Assembly: GCA_041984235.1 (NCBI GenBank)
Contig: JBHIYN010000005.1
Span: forward strand, 186,001 to 250,000
Source of the DNA: JBHIYN01 sp041984235
GTDB lineage: Bacteria > Pseudomonadota > Gammaproteobacteria > Ga0077536
Reading direction: 5' to 3'
DNA: 64,000 nucleotides
Position numbers and translations under genes: made by a program. Below, in pieces: positions 55,520-64,000 of the stretch. The notes under the pieces are model-generated. The model did not search any database and was not told the DNA's origin. It saw nothing but the letters and a program-made list of their open reading frames with translations. Every line of letters starts with the position of its first letter. Within the stretch, counting starts at the first letter, position 1.

Positions 55520-58500
55520 TCAGGACGCGCCGGGCGTCACCGGGGAGGCGGCAGCGGCGGGCGTACGCCGCTTGATGACCAGCAGGCAGGCCGCACTCAG
55601 CAGCATCCATAGCGAGGCCGGCAACGGCACCGCCGCGGCAACGAGCCGGATGTCCGTGCCGTCGTTGAGCAGCGCCAGGCTCAGCCCGCTGACCGTCGGC
55701 AGGTTGATCTCGAAGAACGAGCCGCTGATCAGCGCCGCCGAGATAAGGTGGAAGACGTCGCCCGCCTGCGGCACGAAGCCGTCATAGAGCACGACATCCA
55801 TGGTGCCGCCCATGATGTCCAGTGCACCGCCCACGTCGACCGCGTCGTAGCCGTCGGGCGGCGCGCCTGCCAGTTCGCCGCGGTCGTAACCGCCGATCTC
55901 GAACAGGGAATCGAGAGCGACGCCGAACACCGCGTCGCCGGCGATGTTGACGTAACCGGGGCTGTTGCCGGGGCGCAGGTCGCCTTCGAAGTGCACCGTG
56001 CCCGACCCGGTGTAGCTGCCGCTGCCACTGGCCGCGCCGAGGATCACGGTGCGCGCGCCGGCGGAGGTGCGGATCTCGGTGCCGTTGTGCACCAGGTCGT
56101 CGAAGATCGTGGTGGTGCCGCCGCCGGAGGTGATGATGCGACCGGTACCCTGGTTGTCGATGTCGCCGAACAGGTTGGCGCCGCCGCCACTGAAGGCCAT
56201 GACGCCCTGGTTGACGACGTTTGCCGCGATCAGGGTGCCGTGCCCGGCGATGAAGGCACCGGCCTCGTTGTCGAGCGCGGCGGTGAACTCGGCGACGCCG
56301 CCGAACAGGTGCAGGTCGCCCTGGTTGACGGCACCGGCCGCATTGACCTGCAGGGTCTCGCCGGCGTTCTGACGGATCTCGCCGTTGGGGCCGTTGACGA
56401 ACTGGCCGGCGACGTCGATCCGGCCACTGCCGGTGACCAGGCCCTCGTGGTTGTCGAAGCTCTGCGCCTGCAGCCGCGCGCGACCGAAGTCGCTCATCAC
56501 CAGCGTACCGCCGTTGGTCACCGCGCCGGTGGTGAAGACCCCGCGCTCGACGGCAACCACCCCTCCGTTGTCGATGTCCAGCGATGCGGAACGCGCCACC
56601 CCGCCGCTGACGCTGAGATCACCGCCACCGAAGACCCGCAGGGCGTTGTCGACCTCCAGGGTGCGCGTGGCTGAGACGTCGAGCACGCTGAAGGCCGGGC
56701 TGGTACTGGCGATCGTGAGCCCGGCGGCGCCGGTCACGCGCAGCTTGCCGGCACGCCAGTCGAAAATGCCGTCCACGTCCAGGGCGCCGGTGCGCAGCAC
56801 GCCCTGGTCCAGCGTCAGGATGTTGAACGGCGCAATGGTCGTCGTGGCGGCAACCTCGAGCAGCTTGAACCCATCCACGGTCAGGGCGCTGCCGAACAGG
56901 CCGGAACCGTCGAGCGCAAAACCGGTGGGCCCGGTGATCGCGAGGTGACCGCTGGTCCAGTTGAAGGTGCCATCGCCGGCCGTGCCACCGGGCGCGGTCG
57001 CGGTCTTGCCGATGGCACGGACGCTGAAGAAGCCGCTCTCGAAGTTGACCGTGCCGCCGGCGAAGACGTCGAGTTCCGCCGTCGAGTGCACTTGTGCATC
57101 GTCGAGGATGTCGAGCGTGCCACTGCCACCGTCGCGTCCCAGCGAGAGCGTGTCCACCCACAGCGTCATGCCGCTGCCGGTTCCCTCGACCGTCACCCGA
57201 CCAAAGCCGCCGGCGGCGACACCGATGGCGGTTTCTCCGTCCGGGTCGAGGATGTCGCCGATCACGATGTCACCGCCGCCGTCGATACGCAGGGTGCCGG
57301 AGCCGGCGTCACCGACCGTGAGCGCGGCGGCCGACGCGAAGCTGCTGCTGCCGTGGATGCCGACGTGACCCGTAGCGCCGTCGAATGCACCGATCCTGAT
57401 CAGCCCGGCGTCCTCGACGCGCGCCCACGCGCTGACGTCCACCGTCCCCGTTCCGAAGAAGCCGACATCGATAGCGCCGCCGCCGGCGCTCCAGGTCGTG
57501 CCGCCGCCACTCAGCGCGACCAGGCCGGTGGCGTCGGCGCCGGCGCCGATGCGGAACACGCCCTCCGTGGTGAGCCCGGCGCCGCCCGTGATCACGGCCT
57601 CGGCCCGGCCCAGGTGTCCCAGCAGCACGGTGTCGGTGATGCGCAGGGACGAGCCCTGGTCCACCGTGAGCGCGGCCCGGCTCGCTGCGTCGGTGTGCGC
57701 AAACCAGACCTGTCCGGACCAGGTCACGTCGCTTGCGGAGAGGATTTCGACCAGGTTGCCGCTGTCGTCGCTGCGCCCGAATTTACTCTGCCCGGTCGCC
57801 ACCCAGGTCGAGGCTTCCTCGATCCGGATGCGGCCGCTGTGCACGTTCGCCCCGCCGCTGACGACCGACGAAGCGCCGCGGACGTAAAGATAGCCCCGGC
57901 CATCGTTCGAGGGTGTCGCGCTGCTGCGCGCCGGGCTGCCCATCGCGAGTGTGCCGCTACTCGTCCAGGTGCTGCCGTTGTCGACGATCACGGTGCTCTG
58001 AGCGGTGACGTTGGGGGCCATCGACGTCGCACCGTTGGTCAGCGTGGCACCGTGGTCGACCACCAGTTGACCGAAAGCCCGGTTGCCGATCGTCAGGTTC
58101 TGGTCGATGTCCAGCCGACTGCCGGCGCCGTCGACCCGCACTTCGCCGCTCGCGTTGGCGCTGCTGCCGTTGAGCTGGTCGCCGAGTGTCAGGTCGCTGG
58201 CGCTGACCACGCCACCGGCGAGCACGTCGAGAGTGCCCTGGCCGTTGTCGCCCACGGTGAGAGCGCCGCTCAGCGTCCACCTGCTGCCGGCGCCGCGCAC
58301 CGTCGCCGCGCTCTTGTCACCGAACACGCCATCGTCGGCGATGATCCCAATGGAGCTGTCGAGCAGCGCGCCGTCGCTGACGATGAGCGTGCCGAAGTGC
58401 CCGTCGCCGACATGTACGCGGCCGGTATCGAACACCGTGCCGTTGCCGGCAACCTCGAGACGGCCACGGGCCTGGTGGCCGACGTAGACCGTGCCGGCCA

Positions 58501-60445
58501 GCGCATCGCTGCCGCCACCAACCGTCAGCAGCGCCTCGCCGCCGGACGCCGTCGCACCGATCCGCACGTCACCGGCGTCGAGCACCGACGCCGGCCCGGA
58601 CACGCTAACGCTGCCGTTGCCGTTGATGCGCGTGCCGCCGCGCGCGACGCTGGCACCGTTGTCGATCTGGAACGCAGTGCTGCCCGACGCCGTGCCAACG
58701 ATGAGATCGCGCCCGTCCAGGCCGCTCACGAATGCACCGTTGGTCAGCGTCACGGCGCCGCCCTCGAAGACGAGATCGCTGTTGTCCAGCGTTTTCACCT
58801 CGCCGCTGCCGGAGCGGCCGCCGTCGACGACGATGGCGGACGCGGCCGGCATCGACTGCGGATCGAAGTGCAAGCCGCCAAGCAGGAGATCGGTGGAGGT
58901 CATCGCGCCGAGCGGCGCCGAGCCGCGGACGATCATGTCGCCGGCCACGTCGACATCGGCGAAGGCCAGGGTTTGCAGACCATGCGAGACGATGTAGTCA
59001 CCGCCGACGTTGAGCATGCCCCTGAAGCGCAGCTCGGCGCCCTCACCGATCTCGACGTCGCCGGTGACGTCGACGACCACGCCCGTGTTGCTCGTGCTCT
59101 CGAGCAGCGCGGTGGGGCCATCGGTTCCGGAGACGTTGCCCAGCGTGATCGCGCTCGCCGACAGCGAGCCGCCCGATTCCAGCGTGATGGTGCCGTCGCC
59201 ACCGCTGTTGCCGCCCGGCGCGACCGACGTGCCGCGACCGACCAGGACGTCGCCGGCGAGAACCTGCGCGCCGTCGCTGATGGTCAGCGCCGCGCTGCCG
59301 AAGCCGGCTACGGTGAGCTCACCGACGTCGAGCAGCGTCCCGGCACCCGAGACCGACACGCTGGCGCTGCTGCCGGCCTGCTCGGCCAGCATCGTGTCCC
59401 CGGCCTCGATGAGCGCGCCGGAGGACAGTGAAACAGTGGCGCTGCCCGCGCGTGCCAGGGTCAGGTTCGCATCACCCGTCGTGCCCACGGTCCAGCGCGT
59501 GCTGCTGCCGCCGAGCGCGACGGTGCCGACGCCCGAGCCCTGGTCGCCGACCACGGCCAGGCCGGTGCTCTCGATCACGCTGCCCTTGTAGGCCTGCACG
59601 TGCGCGGTGCCCGAAGTGCCGAGGTATAGGCTGCCGTCATTGCTCCAGGTACCACCGCTGCTCGCGCCGGCGCCGAAACCGAGAAAGACCCAGCCGGTAC
59701 TGCCGTTGGCGAAGCCGACGCGCCCGGTCGTGTTGCTGACGCTGCCGCCGTCCTTGATCACCAGCGTGCCGTTGCTGCCGTTGTTGTGACCGACGTAGAG
59801 GAAGCTGCTGCCGGTCATGACGGCGCCGTCATCGACCTCCAGGCGCCCGCTGCCGCAGCGGCCGACGTCGACGATGCCGGTGTCGAGCCGGCTGCCAGCG
59901 CCGGTGACGACGATCTCGCCGCTGGATCCGCCGGCGTAACCGATGTTGACGCGCCCGCTGCCGTTCCTGAGCACGCGCGCGCCATTGGCGATCGTGAGCT
60001 CGCCATCGCCGTTGTAGCCGCTGTTCAGGGCGGTGAAGAAGATCTGCGACGCGCTGCCCGTGACCAGCCCGGTGCCGCTGCCGTTGCTGCCGAAGCCGAA
60101 ATTGAGGTCGACGTTGGTGTTGATGGTTCCGCTGTTGATCGTGAGACCGCCGATGCCGTTGTCACCGACGTTCAGGTTGTTCTCGAATATGACCCGGGCG
60201 GTGGAACGATCGACGGTGAACGAACCGCCGTTGTCCAGCGTGACCAGCGCATAGGCCTGGATCACGTTCAGCGACAGGTCGAGGACCAGGTCGTCGCTGG
60301 CCAGCGGCACCCCGTTGGGGCTCCAGTTGGCAGCCGTGAACCAGTCGATGTCGGCGCCACCGTTGTCCCAGTGGCGGGTGAGGGCGTGGGCCGGCGCCGT
60401 CAGCAGCAAAGCCGCGGCCGCAAACCAGTTAGCGGATCTCATCAT
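55520..60445 (-). CDS. Giant repeat-rich surface protein with VPLPA-type C-terminal sorting signal
   Basis: The 1641-residue product has a Sec signal (MMRSANWFAAAALLLTAPAHA), more than 1,400 residues of Gly/Ser/Thr/Asp-rich beta-repeats of the kind found in beta-helix and autotransporter-associated proteins (recurring G-x-L-x-I/V-x-x-G-A/G-x-V units), and a C-terminal domain before VPLPASLWMLLSAACLLVIKRR. That tail is the tripartite PEP-CTERM/VPLPA pattern: short motif, helix, basic cluster. It implies processing by an exosortase, and none is in the window. No autotransporter barrel is present. The ATG pair at 60,440-60,445 follows GGGGAGG and lies 1 bp after the 71-residue gene. Confidence 0.85.
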   Translation of the reverse strand: MMRSANWFAAAALLLTAPAHALTRHWDNGGADIDWFTAANWSPNGVPLASDDLVLDLSLNVIQAYALVTLDNGGSFTVDRSTARVIFENNLNVGDNGIGGLTINSGTINTNVDLNFGFGSNGSGTGLVTGSASQIFFTALNSGYNGDGELTIANGARVLRNGSGRVNIGYAGGSSGEIVVTGAGSRLDTGIVDVGRCGSGRLEVDDGAVMTGSSFLYVGHNNGSNGTLVIKDGGSVSNTTGRVGFANGSTGWVFLGFGAGASSGGTWSNDGSLYLGTSGTAHVQAYKGSVIESTGLAVVGDQGSGVGTVALGGSSTRWTVGTTGDANLTLARAGSATVSLSSGALIEAGDTMLAEQAGSSASVSVSGAGTLLDVGELTVAGFGSAALTISDGAQVLAGDVLVGRGTSVAPGGNSGGDGTITLESGGSLSASAITLGNVSGTDGPTALLESTSNTGVVVDVTGDVEIGEGAELRFRGMLNVGGDYIVSHGLQTLAFADVDVAGDMIVRGSAPLGAMTSTDLLLGGLHFDPQSMPAASAIVVDGGRSGSGEVKTLDNSDLVFEGGAVTLTNGAFVSGLDGRDLIVGTASGSTAFQIDNGASVARGGTRINGNGSVSVSGPASVLDAGDVRIGATASGGEALLTVGGGSDALAGTVYVGHQARGRLEVAGNGTVFDTGRVHVGDGHFGTLIVSDGALLDSSIGIIADDGVFGDKSAATVRGAGSRWTLSGALTVGDNGQGTLDVLAGGVVSASDLTLGDQLNGSSANASGEVRVDGAGSRLDIDQNLTIGNRAFGQLVVDHGATLTNGATSMAPNVTAQSTVIVDNGSTWTSSGTLAMGSPARSSATPSNDGRGYLYVRGASSVVSGGANVHSGRIRIEEASTWVATGQSKFGRSDDSGNLVEILSASDVTWSGQVWFAHTDAASRAALTVDQGSSLRITDTVLLGHLGRAEAVITGGAGLTTEGVFRIGAGADATGLVALSGGGTTWSAGGGAIDVGFFGTGTVDVSAWARVEDAGLIRIGAFDGATGHVGIHGSSSFASAAALTVGDAGSGTLRIDGGGDIVIGDILDPDGETAIGVAAGGFGRVTVEGTGSGMTLWVDTLSLGRDGGSGTLDILDDAQVHSTAELDVFAGGTVNFESGFFSVRAIGKTATAPGGTAGDGTFNWTSGHLAITGPTGFALDGSGLFGSALTVDGFKLLEVAATTTIAPFNILTLDQGVLRTGALDVDGIFDWRAGKLRVTGAAGLTIASTSPAFSVLDVSATRTLEVDNALRVFGGGDLSVSGGVARSASLDIDNGGVVAVERGVFTTGAVTNGGTLVMSDFGRARLQAQSFDNHEGLVTGSGRIDVAGQFVNGPNGEIRQNAGETLQVNAAGAVNQGDLHLFGGVAEFTAALDNEAGAFIAGHGTLIAANVVNQGVMAFSGGGANLFGDIDNQGTGRIITSGGGTTTIFDDLVHNGTEIRTSAGARTVILGAASGSGSYTGSGTVHFEGDLRPGNSPGYVNIAGDAVFGVALDSLFEIGGYDRGELAGAPPDGYDAVDVGGALDIMGGTMDVVLYDGFVPQAGDVFHLISAALISGSFFEINLPTVSGLSLALLNDGTDIRLVAAAVPLPASLWMLLSAACLLVIKRRTPAAAASPVTPGAS

Positions 60446-60446
60446 C

Positions 60447-60662
60447 TCAGGCCTCCCCGTCATCGGCCGGCGGCGGGCCCGGCTCGTCGTCACCCTGGCG
60501 ACTCAGGAGCTCGAGCAGCTCGGTGACGCTGCGAAAGGCGCGCGCGGTGCCGCGCACCGGGTCCTCGACAATGCCGGCAGCGGCGGCGCCATCGCTGCCG
60601 CGCCGGTAAACGCGCACCACCATGCTGTCGCGGCATGCCGACAAGGCCGTGGATTTCGCCAT
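60447..60662 (-). CDS. Small protein of unknown function, coupled to the giant surface protein
   Basis: The 71-residue product begins MAKSTALSACRDSMVVRVYRR, has a helical middle (RAFRSVTELLELLSRQ) and an acidic, proline-rich tail (DDEPGPPPADDGEA). There is no signal peptide or membrane segment. A GGGAGG site precedes the ATG at 60,660-60,662. Its stop lies 1 bp before the giant gene, so the two are almost certainly cotranslated. Family is not recognised; a cytoplasmic regulatory partner is one possibility. Confidence 0.7.
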   Translation of the reverse strand: MAKSTALSACRDSMVVRVYRRGSDGAAAAGIVEDPVRGTARAFRSVTELLELLSRQGDDEPGPPPADDGEA

Positions 60663-60701
60663 GTGGAACCTCCCTGCACCGCCCGCCGGTGCACCGCACC
60701 T

Positions 60702-60707
60702 ACGCTA
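60702..60707 (-). promoter_or_regulatory. Possible -10 box of the small gene/surface-protein operon
   Basis: TAGCGT on the minus strand lies 10 bp downstream of the direct repeats and about 40 bp before the small gene. It keeps the key first TA and last T of a -10 hexamer. Confidence 0.4.
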
Positions 60708-60717
60708 GGGGAGGCGT

Positions 60718-60739
60718 GTCACCGATGGGTCACCGATTG
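60718..60739 (-). promoter_or_regulatory. Two 11-bp direct repeats, candidate BTAD/SARP operator
   Basis: Plus-strand GTCACCGATGG and GTCACCGATTG are adjacent and match at 10 of 11 positions; on the transcribed strand the core is ATCGGTGAC twice, 11 bp apart. Streptomyces SARP regulators, whose DNA-binding architecture the neighbouring regulator shares, bind heptameric direct repeats with 11-bp period just upstream of the -10 box. The layout here fits that model. Confidence 0.5.
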
Positions 60740-60759
60740 GCGATCGGGGCGGAGGCGGG

Positions 60760-63700
60760 TCAGTGGCGGCGGGACAATGCCGCGTAGATTTCGCGTGTCG
60801 GTGGCGACGGCTGCAGACCGAAGGCGGTCGCCAGGACGCGCTCGCAGGCGCGGTAGAAGCCGGCCGCCTCGCCGAACTGCTGCATCGCCACAGCGGCGCG
60901 CATCGCGCCCTGGTAGAACGACTCGGCGAGCGGGTCGAGCTCGATCCCGCGCCGGTACACCGCGAGCGCGCGGTCCGCTGCACCGGTATCTTCGAGATGC
61001 GCGCCGTGACCATTGACCAGGCGCAGCACGCGCGAGCGCAGGCGCTCGCGCGTGCTGAGCAGCCAGGGCTCGGCGCTGTCGGCCTCGAGGAAATGCCCCT
61101 GGTACAGCGCGATCAGGACGTCCGGCGCGAACGGCTCGTCCAGGGTCGGCAGGCGGCGGGTCGCCTCGTCGAAGACCAGCGCATCGACCCAGCACCGGCG
61201 CGGGTCCAGCGAGACGGTCTGCTCCTCGGTGACCAGGTTGGTCTCGCCCAGCAGCTTGCGCAGGCGGTACAGCGCGGTGCGGTACGCACGCTGCGCGGCA
61301 TCGGCATCGGCATCGGCATCGTAATCACCCCACAGCGCCTCGACCAGCCGATGCTGGGACACGCGCGAACCGCCGAACGCGATGATCGCCTTGAGCAGTT
61401 GCAGCGAGCGGCGTGGCGCCTTGCGCCCGAACTGGAGCGGCTGGCCGTCACGCAGGATCTCGAACCCGCCCAGCGTGCGTACCGTGACCTCGTACGGCCA
61501 TGCCAACGGGTCGACCTGTGCGTGCGGCGGCGCAAGCCCGAGCACGCGAATCGTTTGCCGGGCATAGGCCGGCTCGATGTCATGGCGCAGGGCGCACGCC
61601 AGCACTCGCGCCAGGCCGGCCGCACTGAAGAACAGCGTGCGGCGCAGCGAGAGGCGCGCGGCAAGACCGAGCACCCCTTCCAGGACGCGCCGCGCATGAG
61701 CCTCTCTGCCCCGTCGCAGGGCGAGCTCCGCACCCAGCAACCCGGCCATCACCACGATCGGCGTGCAACCTTCACGATGCGCCGTGCGGCGCGCGCGGGC
61801 GAGCGCGCGTAGCGCTGAGGCGGCGTCGTCGCCATCGATGTCGATGCGCGCGATGCCGAGCAACGCGTACATGTGCAGCAGGCTGGTCGCGGACTCCTGC
61901 GGCAGGGCCAGCGCCGTGTCGAGTGCCGCGCGCGCGGCGAGCGGCTGCCCGCGCAACCATTCGAACCAGGCGGTCTCCAGGTGGAAGCGCGCCGTATGGT
62001 AGCCCCCGCGCGGCGGCGCGACGTCACGCAGGCGAGCGGCAGCCGCAGCGCCGGCGGCGACGTCACCCGCCGCGAAGGCGGCCAGGTTGGTCGCCGTCGC
62101 TATCAGGTGATCCAGCGTATGCAGACCGCGCTCGCGTGACTCGGACCAGCAGTCACTGACGGCGCGGTCGATCCAGTTGCTGTCGTCGCCGTAGAAGAAC
62201 TCGAACTGCGCGCGCAGCATTTCCCACATGATGCGGGCGAAGGGAATGCGCGCAGTTTCCTCCAGGTCGGCGCCACGCGCAGCGATGAGTGCTCGTGCGG
62301 CGGGCGTCTCACCCCGGATCGTGTGCGCGAACAGGATCTCGGCGGCGACCATCACGCGGCGATGCCGGGAAGTTTCCGTCGTCAGCAGCGTACAAGCCTG
62401 CCCCAGCCATTCATCGAGGCGCGGGTGCCCCGGGAAACACAGCGCCATGGTGCCGAGCACCCCGGGCACCGCAATGCCACGCAGCGACGGCGCAGCCGGC
62501 CCCCCCTGCTCGTCTTGCAGGGCGAGGAGTTCTGCGAGGTCAGTGCCGATCCCCGCGAACTCGTGGGCCATGACGCGACTTTCCAGGATCGCGACCAGCG
62601 CCTGGAAGTGCCCGGGCACGTTGCCCTGCCGCGCATATGCCTCACGCGCCGCCTGCAGGCGCGCGATTCCGGTGGCCGGCTGCGTGATGACGTCGACAAG
62701 CCCGAGCCACAGGGACAGCGTCGCATCCTCGTTCACGATCGCGGGCGGGATCCGCTCCAGCCAGTTCTTCATGCGCGGGTGGCGCCCCCCGCGCAGCAGC
62801 TCCGGGCCCACCGCCGCACACAGCCGCGACACGCCCGCCCAGTCCGCGACGCGAACGCGGACATCGATGGCGGCTTCGGTGTCCCCCGCGACCTCGAGCA
62901 TCGCGGCGGCCTTCTCGTGCAGGTCACGCCAGGCATCGGGCCCGAACGAGGCATCCCCTTGGCCACGCAGGAATTCACGGAACAGCGGGTGCAGCACGTA
63001 AGTGGTCTCGCCGCGCGCTAGGTGAGCGGTGGTGAAGAAGTTGCGCCGCGCGAGATCGGGCAGGATGCGACTCGCCTGCTCCTGCTCCGCGAGGCGATCA
63101 CCGAGCGCCGGCACGATGCGATCCCAGATCGCATTGGCAACGAGGTAGCGCTGCGTTGCTTGCGGCATGCGGCGATAGATTTCGCCGGCGAAGTAGTCGA
63201 ACACCTCGTGCAGCGGTAATGACACGGCGCGGTCCCGCGCGTCGCCACCGAGCGCGGCCAGCTCGGTCGCCAGCACGAGGCCCGCGATCCAGCCGTCGAA
63301 ACGAGCCAGCTCGGCGGGCTCGACGGCCACCTTGCGGCGGCGTGCGGCAGCGCGCAGTTCGTCCTCGCTCAGCCTCAACTGCGGCCAGCCGATGACCGCC
63401 ATGCGGCCGTTGGCCAGCAGTGCGGCCATGGACTCGAACGGCTGCTCCCTGCTGACCATGAACAGGTTCGGATCCCCGGACAATTCCCCGGCCGCGGCAC
63501 CGAGCAAGGCCTCGACGCCCGGTACGTCCGCGATCGCGTCGACGTTGTCGAAGACGAGCACGAAGTCGCCGGGCAGGGCGGCGTACAACGTGCGGAAGTA
63601 GCTGCGTGCGAAGCTCGGTACCGCAGCGAGATACTCGACCGTCAGTTGTGGCAGATCGAGCCGGCGGCGCGGGAAACGCCGCCTGACCGCCCGGCTCAGC

Positions 63701-63933
63701 TGCTCGAAAAAGCGCGACGGATCGCGATCGTCCTCGTCGAACGCGTACCACACGACCCTGCGCTTGCTCACGCGCGCGTACTCCGCGACCAGCGTGGTCT
63801 TGCCGCAGCCCGCGGGCCCGCCGATCCAGACCAGCGGGCGCATGGCGGCTTCGCCGATCAGTTCGACGAGTCGTTGCGGCACCGCCAGCCCCTGCGTGCG
63901 CGGCGGCGTGTACTTGGCGAGATTGCCGGACAT
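60760..63933 (-). CDS. MalT-like STAND ATPase with C-terminal winged helix and BTAD domain
   Basis: The 1057-residue putative transcription activator has an N-terminal STAND NTPase (P-loop WIGGPAGCGKTTLVAEYARV near residue 40, Walker B FVLVFDNVDAI), a long helical/TPR-like middle (about 350-800), an OmpR-type winged helix (VTVRTLGGFEILRDGQPL through HRLVEALWGDYD, about 805-875), and a BTAD helical domain to the C-terminus (LYQGHFLEADSAEPWLL, YRRGIELDPLAESFYQ). This is MalT-like sensing combined with SARP-like DNA binding, with the DNA-binding part at the C-terminal side. A DADADADA stretch sits in the winged helix. The ATG at 63,931-63,933 gives the full NTPase. Confidence 0.85.
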   Translation of the reverse strand: MSGNLAKYTPPRTQGLAVPQRLVELIGEAAMRPLVWIGGPAGCGKTTLVAEYARVSKRRVVWYAFDEDDRDPSRFFEQLSRAVRRRFPRRRLDLPQLTVEYLAAVPSFARSYFRTLYAALPGDFVLVFDNVDAIADVPGVEALLGAAAGELSGDPNLFMVSREQPFESMAALLANGRMAVIGWPQLRLSEDELRAAARRRKVAVEPAELARFDGWIAGLVLATELAALGGDARDRAVSLPLHEVFDYFAGEIYRRMPQATQRYLVANAIWDRIVPALGDRLAEQEQASRILPDLARRNFFTTAHLARGETTYVLHPLFREFLRGQGDASFGPDAWRDLHEKAAAMLEVAGDTEAAIDVRVRVADWAGVSRLCAAVGPELLRGGRHPRMKNWLERIPPAIVNEDATLSLWLGLVDVITQPATGIARLQAAREAYARQGNVPGHFQALVAILESRVMAHEFAGIGTDLAELLALQDEQGGPAAPSLRGIAVPGVLGTMALCFPGHPRLDEWLGQACTLLTTETSRHRRVMVAAEILFAHTIRGETPAARALIAARGADLEETARIPFARIMWEMLRAQFEFFYGDDSNWIDRAVSDCWSESRERGLHTLDHLIATATNLAAFAAGDVAAGAAAAARLRDVAPPRGGYHTARFHLETAWFEWLRGQPLAARAALDTALALPQESATSLLHMYALLGIARIDIDGDDAASALRALARARRTAHREGCTPIVVMAGLLGAELALRRGREAHARRVLEGVLGLAARLSLRRTLFFSAAGLARVLACALRHDIEPAYARQTIRVLGLAPPHAQVDPLAWPYEVTVRTLGGFEILRDGQPLQFGRKAPRRSLQLLKAIIAFGGSRVSQHRLVEALWGDYDADADADAAQRAYRTALYRLRKLLGETNLVTEEQTVSLDPRRCWVDALVFDEATRRLPTLDEPFAPDVLIALYQGHFLEADSAEPWLLSTRERLRSRVLRLVNGHGAHLEDTGAADRALAVYRRGIELDPLAESFYQGAMRAAVAMQQFGEAAGFYRACERVLATAFGLQPSPPTREIYAALSRRH
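61294..61321. repeat. In-frame 6-bp microsatellite in the regulator
   Basis: About four GGCATC units encode alternating Asp-Ala in the loop between helices of the winged-helix domain. The 6-bp unit preserves the frame, so unit gain or loss would only change loop length. Confidence 0.6.
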
Positions 63934-64000
63934 CGTCAGGTTCGCGCGGTCAGCCAGCGGAGGTCGGCAGAGACTGCTACTGCCCTGCTCTCAATCCGGA
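63934..64000. other. Upstream edge of the regulator gene at the window end
   Basis: These 67 bp precede the regulator ATG. No promoter or repeat matching the 11-bp operator units was seen. Confidence 0.4.

Noticed and set aside
56945..59431. An 828-residue open frame on the plus strand opposite the giant surface protein
   Set aside because: It mirrors the Gly/Ser-rich coding strand in a GC-rich gene, has no start signals or family features, and is explained by codon bias of the minus-strand gene.
55520..60445. Repeats in the giant gene as a possible CRISPR or tandem-duplication array
   Set aside because: The repeats are degenerate protein-level beta-units with no constant spacer or exact DNA repeat.

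Overview
The window is 64 kb of GC-rich DNA from a gammaproteobacterium. Gene content and gene order resemble the Pseudomonas/Chromatiales type of chromosome: mraZ-rsmH-ftsL-ftsI-murE, rnpB, rsmI-lpoA-yraN-diaA-dolP, petABC-sspA-sspB, degS, hisD-hisG-murA-ibaG-mlaC, and queA-tgt-yajC-secD-secF. No species can be named from the sequence alone.

Positions 1-27,040 are conserved core chromosome. The minus strand carries the start of the division and cell-wall cluster, led by a near-consensus promoter with a triple MraZ box, followed by RNase P RNA and rsmI. Divergent to rsmI runs lpoA-yraN-diaA-dolP, for cell-envelope upkeep and replication timing. Next come the cytochrome bc1 operon with the stringent starvation proteins, a DegS-type protease, histidine and peptidoglycan genes, an mlaC separated from the rest of the Mla system, gloA, purT, pdxB (whose most plausible start is a CTG codon), the Sec accessory genes, the queuosine tRNA-modification pair, and a tRNA-Leu(CAA).

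Positions about 27,040-53,000 look like an accessory region devoted to metal resistance. The 3' end of tRNA-Leu recurs at 28,346-28,377 (31/32 identical) and, decayed, at 36,522-36,567 (36/46 identical). This is what successive integrations at a tRNA attachment site leave behind. Cargo includes a DmeF-type cation efflux protein, a His-rich exported protein with CusCBA, a glutaredoxin-MauE fusion, the CopA/CopB periplasmic copper pair, a MerR regulator, PPK2, membrane proteins, and a probable eight-gene minus-strand operon: MerR regulator, copper P-type ATPase, DUF2933 protein, methyltransferase, APC permease, two FtsX-like permeases, and an ABC ATPase fused to a YHS metal-binding domain. Two promoters, about 23 kb apart, share a TTGACCTGTGT core and a 20-bp spacer typical of MerR control.

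Positions 53,285-64,000 hold an amidase, a PPOX-type flavoprotein, and a surface-protein locus. That locus contains a 1057-residue STAND ATPase/BTAD regulator, a 71-residue protein, and a 1641-residue repeat protein ending in a VPLPA-type sorting signal. Two 11-bp direct repeats upstream of a possible -10 box, between the regulator and the small gene, look like a SARP/BTAD operator. The regulator, operator and surface protein together are the best candidate here for an undescribed regulatory system.
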